DNA of 39,373 nucleotides, from assembly GCA_018712805.1 (NCBI GenBank), contig DVGI01000036.1:1-39373 (forward strand), in the 5' to 3' direction. Made by a program: the position numbers and the translations under genes. A model generated the notes under the pieces. That model worked only from the letters and a program-made list of their open reading frames with translations. It was not told the DNA's origin and did not search any database. Every line of letters starts with the position of its first letter. The stretch's first letter is position 1. The stretch comes from Candidatus Fimenecus excrementavium (GTDB taxonomy: Bacteria > Bacillota > Clostridia > Oscillospirales > Acutalibacteraceae). Below are positions 1-7,324 of this stretch, piece by piece.

Positions 1-829
1 TATTAAAATTACGGACCATTCCGGCAAGAACATGCTTAATATGCATATTGCAGAGAATTTCACGCGCTTCCCCGGAAAACAAATTTTCTTTCTCGAACAA
101 ATCCCGCATTAAAACATATCGCTTGCTGATAATTTCAAAATAATCCGGCAAGAACTTCTGCGTCAGTGCGTCTTTCGACAACTTAATATAATGATAATAC
201 GTTCCGTCTAACACGGAAAGTTTTTGGATTTGGTCCCAAATTTTGCAGTTGAACATATAGTCCTCTATCAAGGTCTGTTGTTCAAACACAACGCCGGTTG
301 ACCGATAAAAATCCGTTCGATATAACTTGTTACAAGTAAAAGCAAAAAGTCGACTGCAATCGAGTTTCGCAGCCCACAAAATAATATCTTTCCGATCGGA
401 AACGACTGCATTTTCCCCGGTTTGGTCCAGCGTTTGCACAACCAAATTGCCGTCATCGTCTAAAGAATCATGAAAAAAGCCACTGACAACTACATCGGCC
501 TTCGCAGACGCTTGATACATTTTCTCAAACATATCCGGTTCACACCAATCGTCGGAATCCACGAACCCGATATATGCACCCTGCGCTTGCGCGGCACCAG
601 TATTGCGAGCGGCACTTAACCCTTCATTTATATCTTTCGGCAAAAGTCGAACACGACTGTCTTTTTGAACATATTGGGAAATGACCTGACGGGTGGCATC
701 TTTGCTGCCATCGTCCACAACCAAAATTTCAATGTTTTTCAACGTCTGCCCAAGCAGGCTGTCAAGCGTTTTGCCAACCGTTTTTTCCGCATTGTAAGCC
801 GGAACAATAACACTAACAGCAATTGACAT
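1..829 (-). CDS. Glycosyltransferase family 2 (partial, C-terminus beyond window)
   Basis: This is a GT-A fold glycosyltransferase that transfers a sugar from a nucleotide-sugar donor, probably to a cell-surface polysaccharide or teichoic acid-like polymer. The 276 codons visible run off the left edge with no stop. The N-terminus reads SVIVPAYNAEKT, the family's opening strand, followed by VVDDGSKD and the metal/donor-binding FVDSDDW, so the catalytic domain is intact at its start. The start codon at 829 has a strong GGAGGAG about seven bases upstream. A near-perfect sigma-A promoter lies about 100 bases upstream. Donor and acceptor cannot be told from sequence. The family call is secure, the substrate is unknown. 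Confidence 0.9.
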   Translation of the reverse strand, partial: MSIAVSVIVPAYNAEKTVGKTLDSLLGQTLKNIEILVVDDGSKDATRQVISQYVQKDSRVRLLPKDINEGLSAARNTGAAQAQGAYIGFVDSDDWCEPDMFEKMYQASAKADVVVSGFFHDSLDDDGNLVVQTLDQTGENAVVSDRKDIILWAAKLDCSRLFAFTCNKLYRTDFYRSTGVVFEQQTLIEDYMFNCKIWDQIQKLSVLDGTYYHYIKLSKDALTQKFLPDYFEIISKRYVLMRDLFEKENLFSGEAREILCNMHIKHVLAGMVRNFN

Positions 830-932
830 AGAAGCTCCTCCAAAATTTTACACCGGAACCGACACAAGGAAAGCATGTCCCCTTCTTCGCCCGGGTTGCA
901 ACATGGCGTAATCATCGCATTATATTAGGGTA

Positions 933-961
933 ATCATAACACAACGGCCCCAATATGTCAA
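933..961 (-). promoter_or_regulatory. Sigma-A promoter for the glycosyltransferase
   Basis: On the minus strand the -35 box TTGACA (956-961) and the -10 box TATGAT (933-938) are separated by exactly 17 bases. The leader to the start codon at 829 is about 95 bases. Confidence 0.8.
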
Positions 962-1093
962 ATTTTCAGGAGCGAAAAACGAGTCATAGAAAGCGGCGCA
1001 AAATCGTTGAATTTGCCCGGTTTATAAAGGGTTGAGGTTTCAAATTGCGTAAATTTTTCAGAATTTGCCGTTTTAAGAAATTTTCTATACATA

Positions 1094-1127
1094 AAAAGAG
1101 AGAAAAGCAATTGCTTTTCTCTCTTTT
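1094..1127 (-). terminator. Rho-independent terminator, 34-base perfect palindrome
   Basis: Seventeen bases on each side of the AATT centre (1110/1111) are perfectly complementary, with A/T-rich ends that supply a U-tract in either direction. It lies 25 bases past the stop of the YczE-type gene and before the glycosyltransferase promoter, so it insulates the two units. Confidence 0.8.
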
Positions 1128-1151
1128 CGTTGCACTTATATCTTTGCCTTT

Positions 1152-1883
1152 TTATTTAGATTGCAGGGAAAGGTTGTTGTTGGCCGGAGATAATTTCGCG
1201 GCACTCGACCTGTTTGCATCTGTTTTCTTTTTTGCGGACTTTTTGGTCAGTTTATTAAAAATCAAGTTGTAAAGCTTAATAATATTGCCGACGACGACCG
1301 CGGCGATGATACTGCCTTCGCGGACGCCTTGCAGTTTGCCGGTTGTAATAAAGCTGATGACTGCCGCTGCGACGATATAAAGTACATCAAACAGGATTTT
1401 AATATTTTCATACCGTTTGCCGGAAACTTCGCTTATGGCGCGGTTCATTGCTTCGCCCGGGAGCATGGCAACGCCGCCTTTGAACTGAATCCAAATTCCG
1501 AGTGCCAAAACGAAGCAACCCAAAGCCATCCAAAAGAACTGGGCAAGATACGTGTTCGGCTGAATGCCGTCAATCAGCTTGCAGGAGAAGTCGGTCATAT
1601 AACCGTAGACAAGCGCCAGAACTGCTTGAATGATAATTTCGACCGGTTTGCATTTCTTGCGAAGCAAAATCACCTGTACAGCAACCTGGAGCAAACTCCA
1701 AATATTCAGCCACCAGCCAAAAGTTAAAGCGTGGTTGACAATCGACACCGAGTAAGGCACCGCCGCAACCGGTGAAGTGCCGAGTCCCGCTTTTGTGGAC
1801 AGCGCCACACCCATAGAGGCGATAAACAGCCCCACCAAAAATAACGCGTAATTCTTAATTGTTTGTTGCATTGTTTGCTTCAT
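1152..1883 (-). CDS. YczE/YyaS/YitT-type integral membrane protein
   Basis: The 243-residue protein has about five hydrophobic spans. The N-terminal segment (residues 12-45, with GLFIASMGVALSTKAGLGTS) resembles the YczE/YyaS/YitT family, where a small glycine/serine loop follows the first membrane helix. A basic, Lys/Ser-rich tail follows the last span near residue 205. The family is widespread in Firmicutes and its transport function is undefined; YczE in Bacillus affects surfactin/bacillaene production. The start is supported only by an AGGAAGG about 12 bases upstream. A second Met four codons in has no better ribosome site. The gene is monocistronic and ends at the palindromic terminator 1094-1127. 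Confidence 0.8.
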   Translation of the reverse strand: MKQTMQQTIKNYALFLVGLFIASMGVALSTKAGLGTSPVAAVPYSVSIVNHALTFGWWLNIWSLLQVAVQVILLRKKCKPVEIIIQAVLALVYGYMTDFSCKLIDGIQPNTYLAQFFWMALGCFVLALGIWIQFKGGVAMLPGEAMNRAISEVSGKRYENIKILFDVLYIVAAAVISFITTGKLQGVREGSIIAAVVVGNIIKLYNLIFNKLTKKSAKKKTDANRSSAAKLSPANNNLSLQSK

Positions 1884-1980
1884 ATTTTCTATTCGCCTTC
1901 CTACATAAAATTTACCAAATTACATTTTTTCAGTATTTAAAGACCTCTTTTGTTGGGAAAGTACTTTTTCACACAAAAAG

Positions 1981-2009
1981 AAAACACCGTTGCAAAACAA
2001 CAGTGTTTT
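1981..2009 (-). terminator. Hairpin terminator
   Basis: A 12-base stem (1981-1992 with 1998-2009, one G-U pair) has a five-base loop and is followed on the minus strand by CTTTTT. No intact gene lies directly upstream on that strand, only the putative gene remnant at 2169-2279. Confidence 0.55.
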
Positions 2010-2168
2010 CGTTACATTGCACCATTTAAAATTGAATGCGGTTCACGTAATGAAACAGAGAAAAAGGATTGGCGGAGAAACTTAAAAGTTCCCCACGCAA
2101 AATACTGAGATTGCTTATTATTTCACGCTGTTTTATGCACAATGTCAGGGGGATATGTCTATAAAAGC

Positions 2169-2279
2169 TCAACCCGTGTAGGCATCTTCCGCGCAGTTTC
2201 GGAAGTTCTGTTTAGAAAGCCATTCCTCTTCTTGTGCATTTTCGGGGATGTCGATGCGTTCGATTATAATAATTGCCGG
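2169..2279 (-). pseudogene. Possible C-terminal gene remnant (36 codons, no start)
   Basis: On the minus strand a frame bounded by TAA on the upstream side and TGA at 2169-2171 encodes an acidic, protein-like stretch including IERIDIPENAQEEEWLSK. There is no start codon with a ribosome site. The composition looks like real coding sequence, but 36 codons is too short to identify a family. It could equally be chance. Confidence 0.25.
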
Positions 2280-2289
2280 TTAAAACAAC

Positions 2290-2315
2290 AAGGGCAAGCC
2301 CACAGGCTTGCCCTT
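2290..2315 (-). terminator. Hairpin terminator downstream of the HD-domain gene
   Basis: A perfect 11-base stem (2290-2300 with 2305-2315) has a CACA loop and is followed on the minus strand by GTTGTTTT. It lies about 125 bases past the stop of the HD gene and is the first terminator on that strand. Confidence 0.7.
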
Positions 2316-2439
2316 TAAATCATGTTATTTATCTTTCGTCTTTACGGCAAGGAACATGTGCATAGTTTGTATACTGCAAGCCTAAAAACATACGCATAAC
2401 TTGACTTTAACAAAACCCAAATGATGTCGCTCTTCTTCG

Positions 2440-2997
2440 TCAGTGAAACGTCTTTTCGACTAAATCAACATATTCTTTATAGGCCGGATAATCTTTTAGT
2501 TCCGAAAGGCATTCGGCAATACTTTTGTAGTACCAATACTGCTGATTTTTATCTTTTTGATTAAATCTTTGCCATAGTTCATCGCCGATTGCATTGTAAT
2601 CACGATAAATAGCGCGCATATTGGAGAGTTTATCACCGAGTGTAATCATCTTTACGTCAATCGGCGCGGTTTGAAGATGATCAAGGGTTTCCTGTTTACG
2701 AATTTTCCATGTGGATTCTGCGGGTTTGCCTTCACGTTTATTTTCGCTTTCAGAAGCCACCAACGCTGCAACACGCGCACCAAACAAGTCTTCAATCTGA
2801 TCAACGGTGGTGTCAGTATCTTCTACAACATCGTGGAGCACCGCACCCGCAATAATTTCATCGTCAGTCGTTATAGTCCCGACAATAGCTGCCGCTTCCA
2901 AGGGGTGCAAGATATAGGGATTTTCTGTACCTTTACGACATTGTGATTTGTGAGCTTTTGTTGCAAATATAATTGCTTTATCCAAAACAGCTCCCAT
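2440..2997 (-). CDS. HD-domain protein, small (p)ppGpp hydrolase-like (SpoT/MESH1-type)
   Basis: The 185-residue protein consists mainly of the HD metal-dependent phosphohydrolase domain found at the N-terminus of RelA/SpoT enzymes. Visible signature residues are His16 (ATKAH), His31 (HPLEAA), the HDVVED motif with His55, Asp56, Glu59 and Asp60, and Asp122 in LGDKLSN. This set is typical of Mn2+-dependent (p)ppGpp 3'-pyrophosphohydrolases. There is no synthetase, TGS or ACT domain, so it would act as a stand-alone alarmone hydrolase in the cytoplasm; related HD proteins may use other nucleotides. The start at 2997 has GGGAGGT four bases upstream. It is a single gene, unlinked to lysS downstream. 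Confidence 0.8.
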   Translation of the reverse strand: MGAVLDKAIIFATKAHKSQCRKGTENPYILHPLEAAAIVGTITTDDEIIAGAVLHDVVEDTDTTVDQIEDLFGARVAALVASESENKREGKPAESTWKIRKQETLDHLQTAPIDVKMITLGDKLSNMRAIYRDYNAIGDELWQRFNQKDKNQQYWYYKSIAECLSELKDYPAYKEYVDLVEKTFH

Positions 2998-3150
2998 ATT
3001 TACCTCCCATTGCTCGCGAAACTTAACTTATAAAACAAGGATCAAATCCAAAGACCGATTGCAGCATCAATTACACTTTCAGCAGTGAAAAATAAATATG
3101 CCGGGCCTTCAATTTGCGTTTTAGCACTAAAAAAGCAAATTATTTAGCGA

Positions 3151-4656
3151 TCAGTCTCGCTGCGTTTTCATAGTGGGGAACAGCAAGACGTCGCGGATAG
3201 CGAGCGAATCGGTTAAGAGCATGACCATACGGTCAATGCCGAAACCGATGCCGCCGGTCGGGGGCATACCGAGTTCCAGAGCATAGAGGAAATCTTCGTC
3301 GGTATGGTTCGCTTCCTCGTCGCCCTGGGCAAACAATTCTTCCTGCGCGGCAAAGCGGGCACGCTGGTCAATGGGATCATTCAGCTCAGAATATGCATTC
3401 GCCATTTCCCAGCCGTTCATAAAGAATTCAAAACGCTCGACGTAGTCGGGATTTTCCGGCTTTTTCTTGGTCAGCGGGGAAATTTCAATCGGGTGGTCCA
3501 TGACGAACGTCGGCTGCACCAAATGCTCTTCAACAAACTCTTCAAAGAACAGGTTTAAAATATCGCCTTTTTTGTGGCGCGCTTCATATTCCACATGGTG
3601 CGCATCTGCCGCGGCACGCGCCTCTTCGAGCGTGTGGATTTCGTTAAAGTCCACACCGGCATACTGCTTGACCGCGTCAAGCATGGTAATTCTGGCAAAC
3701 GGCTTGCCGAGGTCGATTTCCACGCCGTTATAGGTAATCACGGTTGTGCCGAGCACTTCTTGCGCGATGTGGCGATAAAGGTTTTCGGTCAAATCCATCA
3801 TGCCGTGATAATCGGTATAAGCTTGATAGAGTTCCATCAGCGTAAATTCCGGGCTATGGCGGGTGTCAAGACCCTCGTTGCGGAACACGCGGCCGATTTC
3901 ATAGACGCGCTCGAGACCGCCTACAATCAAACGTTTGAGGTAAAGTTCCAACGAAATACGCAGTTTGAAATCTTCGTCAAGCGCATTGAAATGGGTCACG
4001 AACGGACGCGCCGCCGCACCGCCGGCATTGGCTACGAGCATCGGGGTTTCAACCTCCATAAAGCCCTGGCCGTCCAAATAGGTGCGAATGGCACGAATGA
4101 TTTTGGAACGCTTGATAAAGGTATCGCGCGAATCCTGGTTCATAATCAAATCGACATAGCGCTGACGATAGCGCATATCGGTATTAGTAAGGCCGTGGAA
4201 TTTTTCCGGAAGCACTTGCAGGCTTTTGGACAACAGCGTAACTTCGGAGGCGTGAATGGAGATTTCACCGGTTTTGGTTTTGAAAACTTCACCTTTGATG
4301 CCGATAATATCGCCGATATCGAGTTTCTTAAACGCTTTATACGGTTCTTCACCGATGCTGTCGCGCGCAACATAAGACTGGATATTGCCTTTTAAATCCA
4401 GAATGTTGCAGAAAGACGCTTTGCCCATAACGCGTTTGGACATCATACGCCCGGCGACCGAAACGGTTTTGCCTTCGAGCGTCTCAAAATTTTCTTTCAC
4501 GTCGGTGCTGTGGTGGGTCACGTCATATTTGGTGATTTTAAACGGGTCATGTCCCGCTTCCTGCATCGCCTGTAATTTTTCCAGACGGATTTTATGCTGT
4601 TCACTGACATCCTGCTGCGGCTGCTGTGCAGGATTGTTCCGAGTTTCCTCTGCCAT
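3151..4656 (-). CDS. lysS: Lysyl-tRNA synthetase, class II
   Basis: This class IIb enzyme charges tRNA-Lys. The protein is about 501 residues, normal for the family. After a short Gln-rich leader come the OB-fold anticodon-binding domain (GKTVSVAGRMMSKR) and the catalytic domain, with motif 2 (FRNEGLDTRHSPEFTLMELY) and motif 3 (GIGFGIDRMVMLLT) intact. I start it at 4656, where AGGAAG lies seven to eight bases upstream of the ATG. The upstream in-frame start at 4698 would add 14 poorly conserved residues and has no better site. It lies 51 bases behind greA, a common Firmicute pairing, and shares that promoter. I see no T-box leader. Confidence 0.97.
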   Translation of the reverse strand: MAEETRNNPAQQPQQDVSEQHKIRLEKLQAMQEAGHDPFKITKYDVTHHSTDVKENFETLEGKTVSVAGRMMSKRVMGKASFCNILDLKGNIQSYVARDSIGEEPYKAFKKLDIGDIIGIKGEVFKTKTGEISIHASEVTLLSKSLQVLPEKFHGLTNTDMRYRQRYVDLIMNQDSRDTFIKRSKIIRAIRTYLDGQGFMEVETPMLVANAGGAAARPFVTHFNALDEDFKLRISLELYLKRLIVGGLERVYEIGRVFRNEGLDTRHSPEFTLMELYQAYTDYHGMMDLTENLYRHIAQEVLGTTVITYNGVEIDLGKPFARITMLDAVKQYAGVDFNEIHTLEEARAAADAHHVEYEARHKKGDILNLFFEEFVEEHLVQPTFVMDHPIEISPLTKKKPENPDYVERFEFFMNGWEMANAYSELNDPIDQRARFAAQEELFAQGDEEANHTDEDFLYALELGMPPTGGIGFGIDRMVMLLTDSLAIRDVLLFPTMKTQRD

Positions 4657-4707
4657 GTTTTCACTTCCTAAAAACCGGGCGCAAACGAGCCCGGTCAAAA
4701 TTCTTGT

Positions 4708-5178
4708 TTATTTATCGATTGCTACAATCTTAAATTCCAACGCGCCGATGGGGGCTTCGACGACGACCTTCTCCCCTACCTTGTGGCCGAGCAGCGCTTT
4801 GCCGACCGGGGATTCATCAGAGATTTTGCCCTCGTCGGGGTTTGCCTGGGCGAAGCCGACAATCTTATATTCAAATTTCTGTTTTTTGCTGTTGGTAATG
4901 GTTACTTTAGAACCGATGTGCACAACTTCGGTGCCGAGGGCATCTTCATCGAAAACCTTGGCGTTTTTTATCATGGTTTCGATTTCGTTGATGCGCGCTT
5001 CCAGTTTTGCCTGGTCGCTCATCGCCTCATCGTATTCCGCATTTTCGGACAAGTCGCCGAAGCTTCTTGCAACCTTAATTTTTTCGGCGGCTTCTTTTCT
5101 GCCGACGGTTTTTAAGGTTTCCAATTCCTGTTCTAATTCCTTCAGACCTTCAGCGGTCAACAGGGTTTCCTGTAACAT
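4708..5178 (-). CDS. greA: Transcription elongation factor GreA
   Basis: GreA enters the RNA polymerase secondary channel and stimulates cleavage of backtracked RNA. The protein is 156 residues, the usual size. The N-terminal coiled-coil (residues 1-75) carries the acidic tip in GDLSENAEYD (Asp42 and Glu45), and the C-terminal FKBP-like domain ends with the conserved stretch SPVGKALLGHKVGE. The ATG at 5178 has AAAGGAG about 11 bases upstream. It heads a two-gene unit with lysS and has its own strong promoter overlapping the end of the preceding gene. Confidence 0.97.
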   Translation of the reverse strand: MLQETLLTAEGLKELEQELETLKTVGRKEAAEKIKVARSFGDLSENAEYDEAMSDQAKLEARINEIETMIKNAKVFDEDALGTEVVHIGSKVTITNSKKQKFEYKIVGFAQANPDEGKISDESPVGKALLGHKVGEKVVVEAPIGALEFKIVAIDK

Positions 5179-5223
5179 ATTTGCATATGCTCCTTTCGGT
5201 AATTTACATTTACACGGATAAAT

Positions 5224-5252
5224 ATTATAAAATAATCCGGCGGTTCTGTCAA
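5224..5252 (-). promoter_or_regulatory. Consensus sigma-A promoter of greA-lysS
   Basis: On the minus strand TTGACA (5247-5252) and TATAAT (5224-5229) are both perfect and lie 17 bases apart. The -35 box overlaps the last codons and stop of the upstream unknown gene. The expected leader is about 40 bases. Confidence 0.9.
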
Positions 5253-6016
5253 TAGATTGCGTCGGTTTTTATCGGTAAAAATCGGTCATAAGTCAGGGTC
5301 TCGATTTCCTTAACATTGCAAAGCTCATAAAGCGCGGCGGCAAACAAAAGCGGGTCTGTGCCCGCCGGACGGCGCATCTCGATTTCGGGCGGCAAAAGCA
5401 CGGTGTTGCTGGCAAGGATTGCGTTGCCCCCCTGCCGCATGCGCACGGTACCTTGCCGCTCGCCCTCGATATTTTGAAACGGTGCAAATACATAGTCGCA
5501 AGATTGCATTGCCGTGGGATTATTCGAAACAACCGGCGCCACGCCCCAGGCTTTTACAAGCATTTCGCACGCCGCGTCATATTTTTCCGGCATTTCTGTA
5601 AACACGCGAATGGTTTTTGCATAGGGAATGAAGTGCTCAACACCATGCTGTAAGCGCGCCTTTGGGTCGACGATGCCGATAGTCCGTGTTCGCGGGTCAT
5701 CTTCGGCACGCTTTAAAAGTCCTATCGATGAATTTAAAAACACGGTCAGCGGAAAAACAGACGGTCTATAAAGCTTTACGGGGCACCTTTCGGGGAGTTC
5801 CGTCCCCTCGACGGGAATCACCCGGCGCAGACACATTTCGGGCACAGCGGAAAAATCGACTTCACCGTGTTTTTCCGCGTAAAGCGTCAATGTATAAAAA
5901 AATGCGCCGCCGCGCACGGCGACACGGGAAAGCAGCGGCATTTCCTTTTTTCGTCGCCGGAAACAGAAAAATCGTCTATTTTCCGCCTGTCTCACGATAT
6001 TTAAAACGGTAAACAT
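5249..6016 (-). CDS. Unrecognised conserved-looking cytoplasmic protein
   Basis: I do not recognise this 255-residue protein. It has no signal peptide, membrane span or nucleotide-binding motif. The N-terminal 30 residues are basic (RRFFCFRRRKKE). The rest is mixed alpha/beta, with TIGIVDPKARLQHG and a later segment VVSNNPTAMQSCDYVFAP that suggest an alpha/beta fold with surface loops. The start is placed at 6016, the Met directly after the U-tract of the upstream terminator; the Met at 6031 lies inside the hairpin. No good ribosome site precedes 6016 apart from GGGGTG in the stem. A Met at residue 26 has an AAGGA that is too close. The gene sits between the ftsEX operon and greA. Confidence 0.6.
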   Translation of the reverse strand: MFTVLNIVRQAENRRFFCFRRRKKEMPLLSRVAVRGGAFFYTLTLYAEKHGEVDFSAVPEMCLRRVIPVEGTELPERCPVKLYRPSVFPLTVFLNSSIGLLKRAEDDPRTRTIGIVDPKARLQHGVEHFIPYAKTIRVFTEMPEKYDAACEMLVKAWGVAPVVSNNPTAMQSCDYVFAPFQNIEGERQGTVRMRQGGNAILASNTVLLPPEIEMRRPAGTDPLLFAAALYELCNVKEIETLTYDRFLPIKTDAIY

Positions 6017-6052
6017 AAAAACACCCCACATACCTCATAAGTATGTGGGGTG
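6017..6052 (-). terminator. Rho-independent terminator of the ftsEX-M23-S41 operon
   Basis: A perfect 12-base stem (6022-6033 with 6041-6052) has a seven-base loop and is followed by five U residues (6017-6021). It begins 17 bases after the S41 gene stop. The next gene's ATG (6014-6016) follows the U-tract immediately. Confidence 0.9.
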
Positions 6053-6069
6053 ACAAGCTAAAAATGCCT

Positions 6070-7284
6070 TTATTCTTCGCCGGTTTCACCGGTCAGCATG
6101 GTGTAGGCTTTTTGGAACTGGTCATCTTCCGCCTGACTTAAAAGCGGCAAAATCGTCTGCTTTTCGTCGGAAAGCGCCACTTCCACATCCGGCGTCAGGC
6201 CAACTTGGTTATAGCTTTCGCTGACATATGGTTTGATGACCGCCATGGTTAAGACAATTGCGCCGCCGTCGCTTAACGGGAACGCCTGCTGCATAGTGCC
6301 GTTGCCGGCAGTTTTCTGACCGACCAACTGCGCCTTGCCGTAGTCACGCAAGTCACAGGCAAAAAGTTCCGCAGGGCCTGCGGTTTCGCCGTTGACAAGC
6401 ACAAGCATCGGCATAGAAACACTGTCCGCATCGGCGGTAAAAGTCTGTTTTTCGGTGCCGTCTTTCGCAAGCGCGGTTGCAAGTGCACCGCTGCCCTCAT
6501 TGGCAACGGGGACAAGCACATCAAGCGTTGTTGCGGCATATTCAATCGTGCCTGCAGAAGTACCGCGGACGTCAAACACCAAACTGGTTGCGCCTTGGTT
6601 GGAAAGATTTTCGACCGCTTTTTTGAGTTGGTCCGCTGTTGTGGCGTAAAACTCGGTAATTTTGATATAGCCGACAGTTCCGTTCAAATTGGAATACACC
6701 GACTGTGCCGTATAGCCTTTTACAACGCTGACGGTTTTGCTTGCACCGTCACGCTCAAAGGTGATTGTAACGGTTGAAAGCTGGTCGCCGGTCAGTTGTT
6801 CGAGCAAATCGGAATAATTATAAGCGGTAACTTTTTCTTCATTGATAACCGTGATTTTATCACCTTTTTGCAAGCCGCTCAACGCCGCCGGAGAATTTTC
6901 GGAAATCTCCGCCACGTAAATCGCCATATCCTGCGGATTAAAGAACGGAATGATACCGATACCGACCTTTTTGCCGTTCAGTTCGTCCTGATAAACGGCA
7001 TATTCGGAAGCGGTCATGTAGTAGCTGTACGGGTCGCCCAAGCCGTCGGCATAGCCCGCGGAAAGGTCCGCGTTTAAAAGGCTGTCGTTGATTTCGCCGT
7101 AATAGTTATTGCGGACAATGTCGTCAAGCTCCGACACCGAGGAATAGAGCTTGGAACGGCTCGGTAAATCTTTAATGATGGAATTATACATACGCATGGC
7201 GACCGCCATGGTCACGGCAACCGTAGCCGCAATGGAAACGAAAATCAGCGCGAGCGTTAAGCCCAGTGAAATTTTCTTATTCAT
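6070..7284 (-). CDS. S41-family (CtpA/CtpB-like) protein, predicted inactive pseudoprotease
   Basis: The 404-residue protein has the architecture of carboxy-terminal processing proteases: an N-terminal membrane anchor (residues 7-30), a PDZ domain (about 100-190, with ENSPAALSGLQKGDKI) and an S41 core (200-390). The catalytic Ser-Lys dyad is gone. Where family members read SASASE or TASAAE, this protein reads TAGPAE, putting Gly303 at the nucleophile. Where they read FGKGT it reads AGNGT, putting Asn328 at the general base. The 25-residue spacing of the pair is kept. The DLRxNxGG loop is also degenerate (DVRGTSAGT). It is the last gene of the ftsE-ftsX-M23 operon, 40 bases downstream of the M23 gene, and probably acts outside the membrane as a binding or scaffold protein. 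A GAAAGGCG precedes the start. Confidence 0.88.
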   Translation of the reverse strand: MNKKISLGLTLALIFVSIAATVAVTMAVAMRMYNSIIKDLPSRSKLYSSVSELDDIVRNNYYGEINDSLLNADLSAGYADGLGDPYSYYMTASEYAVYQDELNGKKVGIGIIPFFNPQDMAIYVAEISENSPAALSGLQKGDKITVINEEKVTAYNYSDLLEQLTGDQLSTVTITFERDGASKTVSVVKGYTAQSVYSNLNGTVGYIKITEFYATTADQLKKAVENLSNQGATSLVFDVRGTSAGTIEYAATTLDVLVPVANEGSGALATALAKDGTEKQTFTADADSVSMPMLVLVNGETAGPAELFACDLRDYGKAQLVGQKTAGNGTMQQAFPLSDGGAIVLTMAVIKPYVSESYNQVGLTPDVEVALSDEKQTILPLLSQAEDDQFQKAYTMLTGETGEE

Positions 7285-7324
7285 TGTGAACGCCTTTCTG
7301 TTTCAGTTTCAGTGGAATTTCAAA

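Larger units (their letters stand above)
830..1151. other. Intergenic stretch between glycosyltransferase and YczE-type gene
   Basis: This stretch of about 320 bases holds the glycosyltransferase promoter and leader (830-961) and a perfect palindromic terminator (1094-1127). I see no supported gene in the remaining 130 bases. Confidence 0.7.
1884..2439. other. Gene-poor stretch of about 550 bases
   Basis: No convincing complete gene is visible here. It contains two hairpin terminators (1981-2009 and 2290-2315) and a short minus-strand open frame (2169-2279) that reads like the tail end of a protein but has no start, so it may be the site of a decayed gene. Confidence 0.6.

Noticed and set aside
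3107-3141. Possible terminator after lysS (AATTTGC/GCAAATT)
   Set aside because: The seven-base AT-rich stem has a 17-base loop and no U-tract on the exit side.
3574-4395. Long plus-strand open frame opposite lysS (273 codons)
   Set aside because: It is the antisense shadow of the well-conserved lysS gene, with no ribosome site and a composition that mirrors lysS codons.
4656-5217. T-box or lysine riboswitch before greA-lysS
   Set aside because: The leader is only about 40 bases, with no room for either structure and no T-box core sequence.
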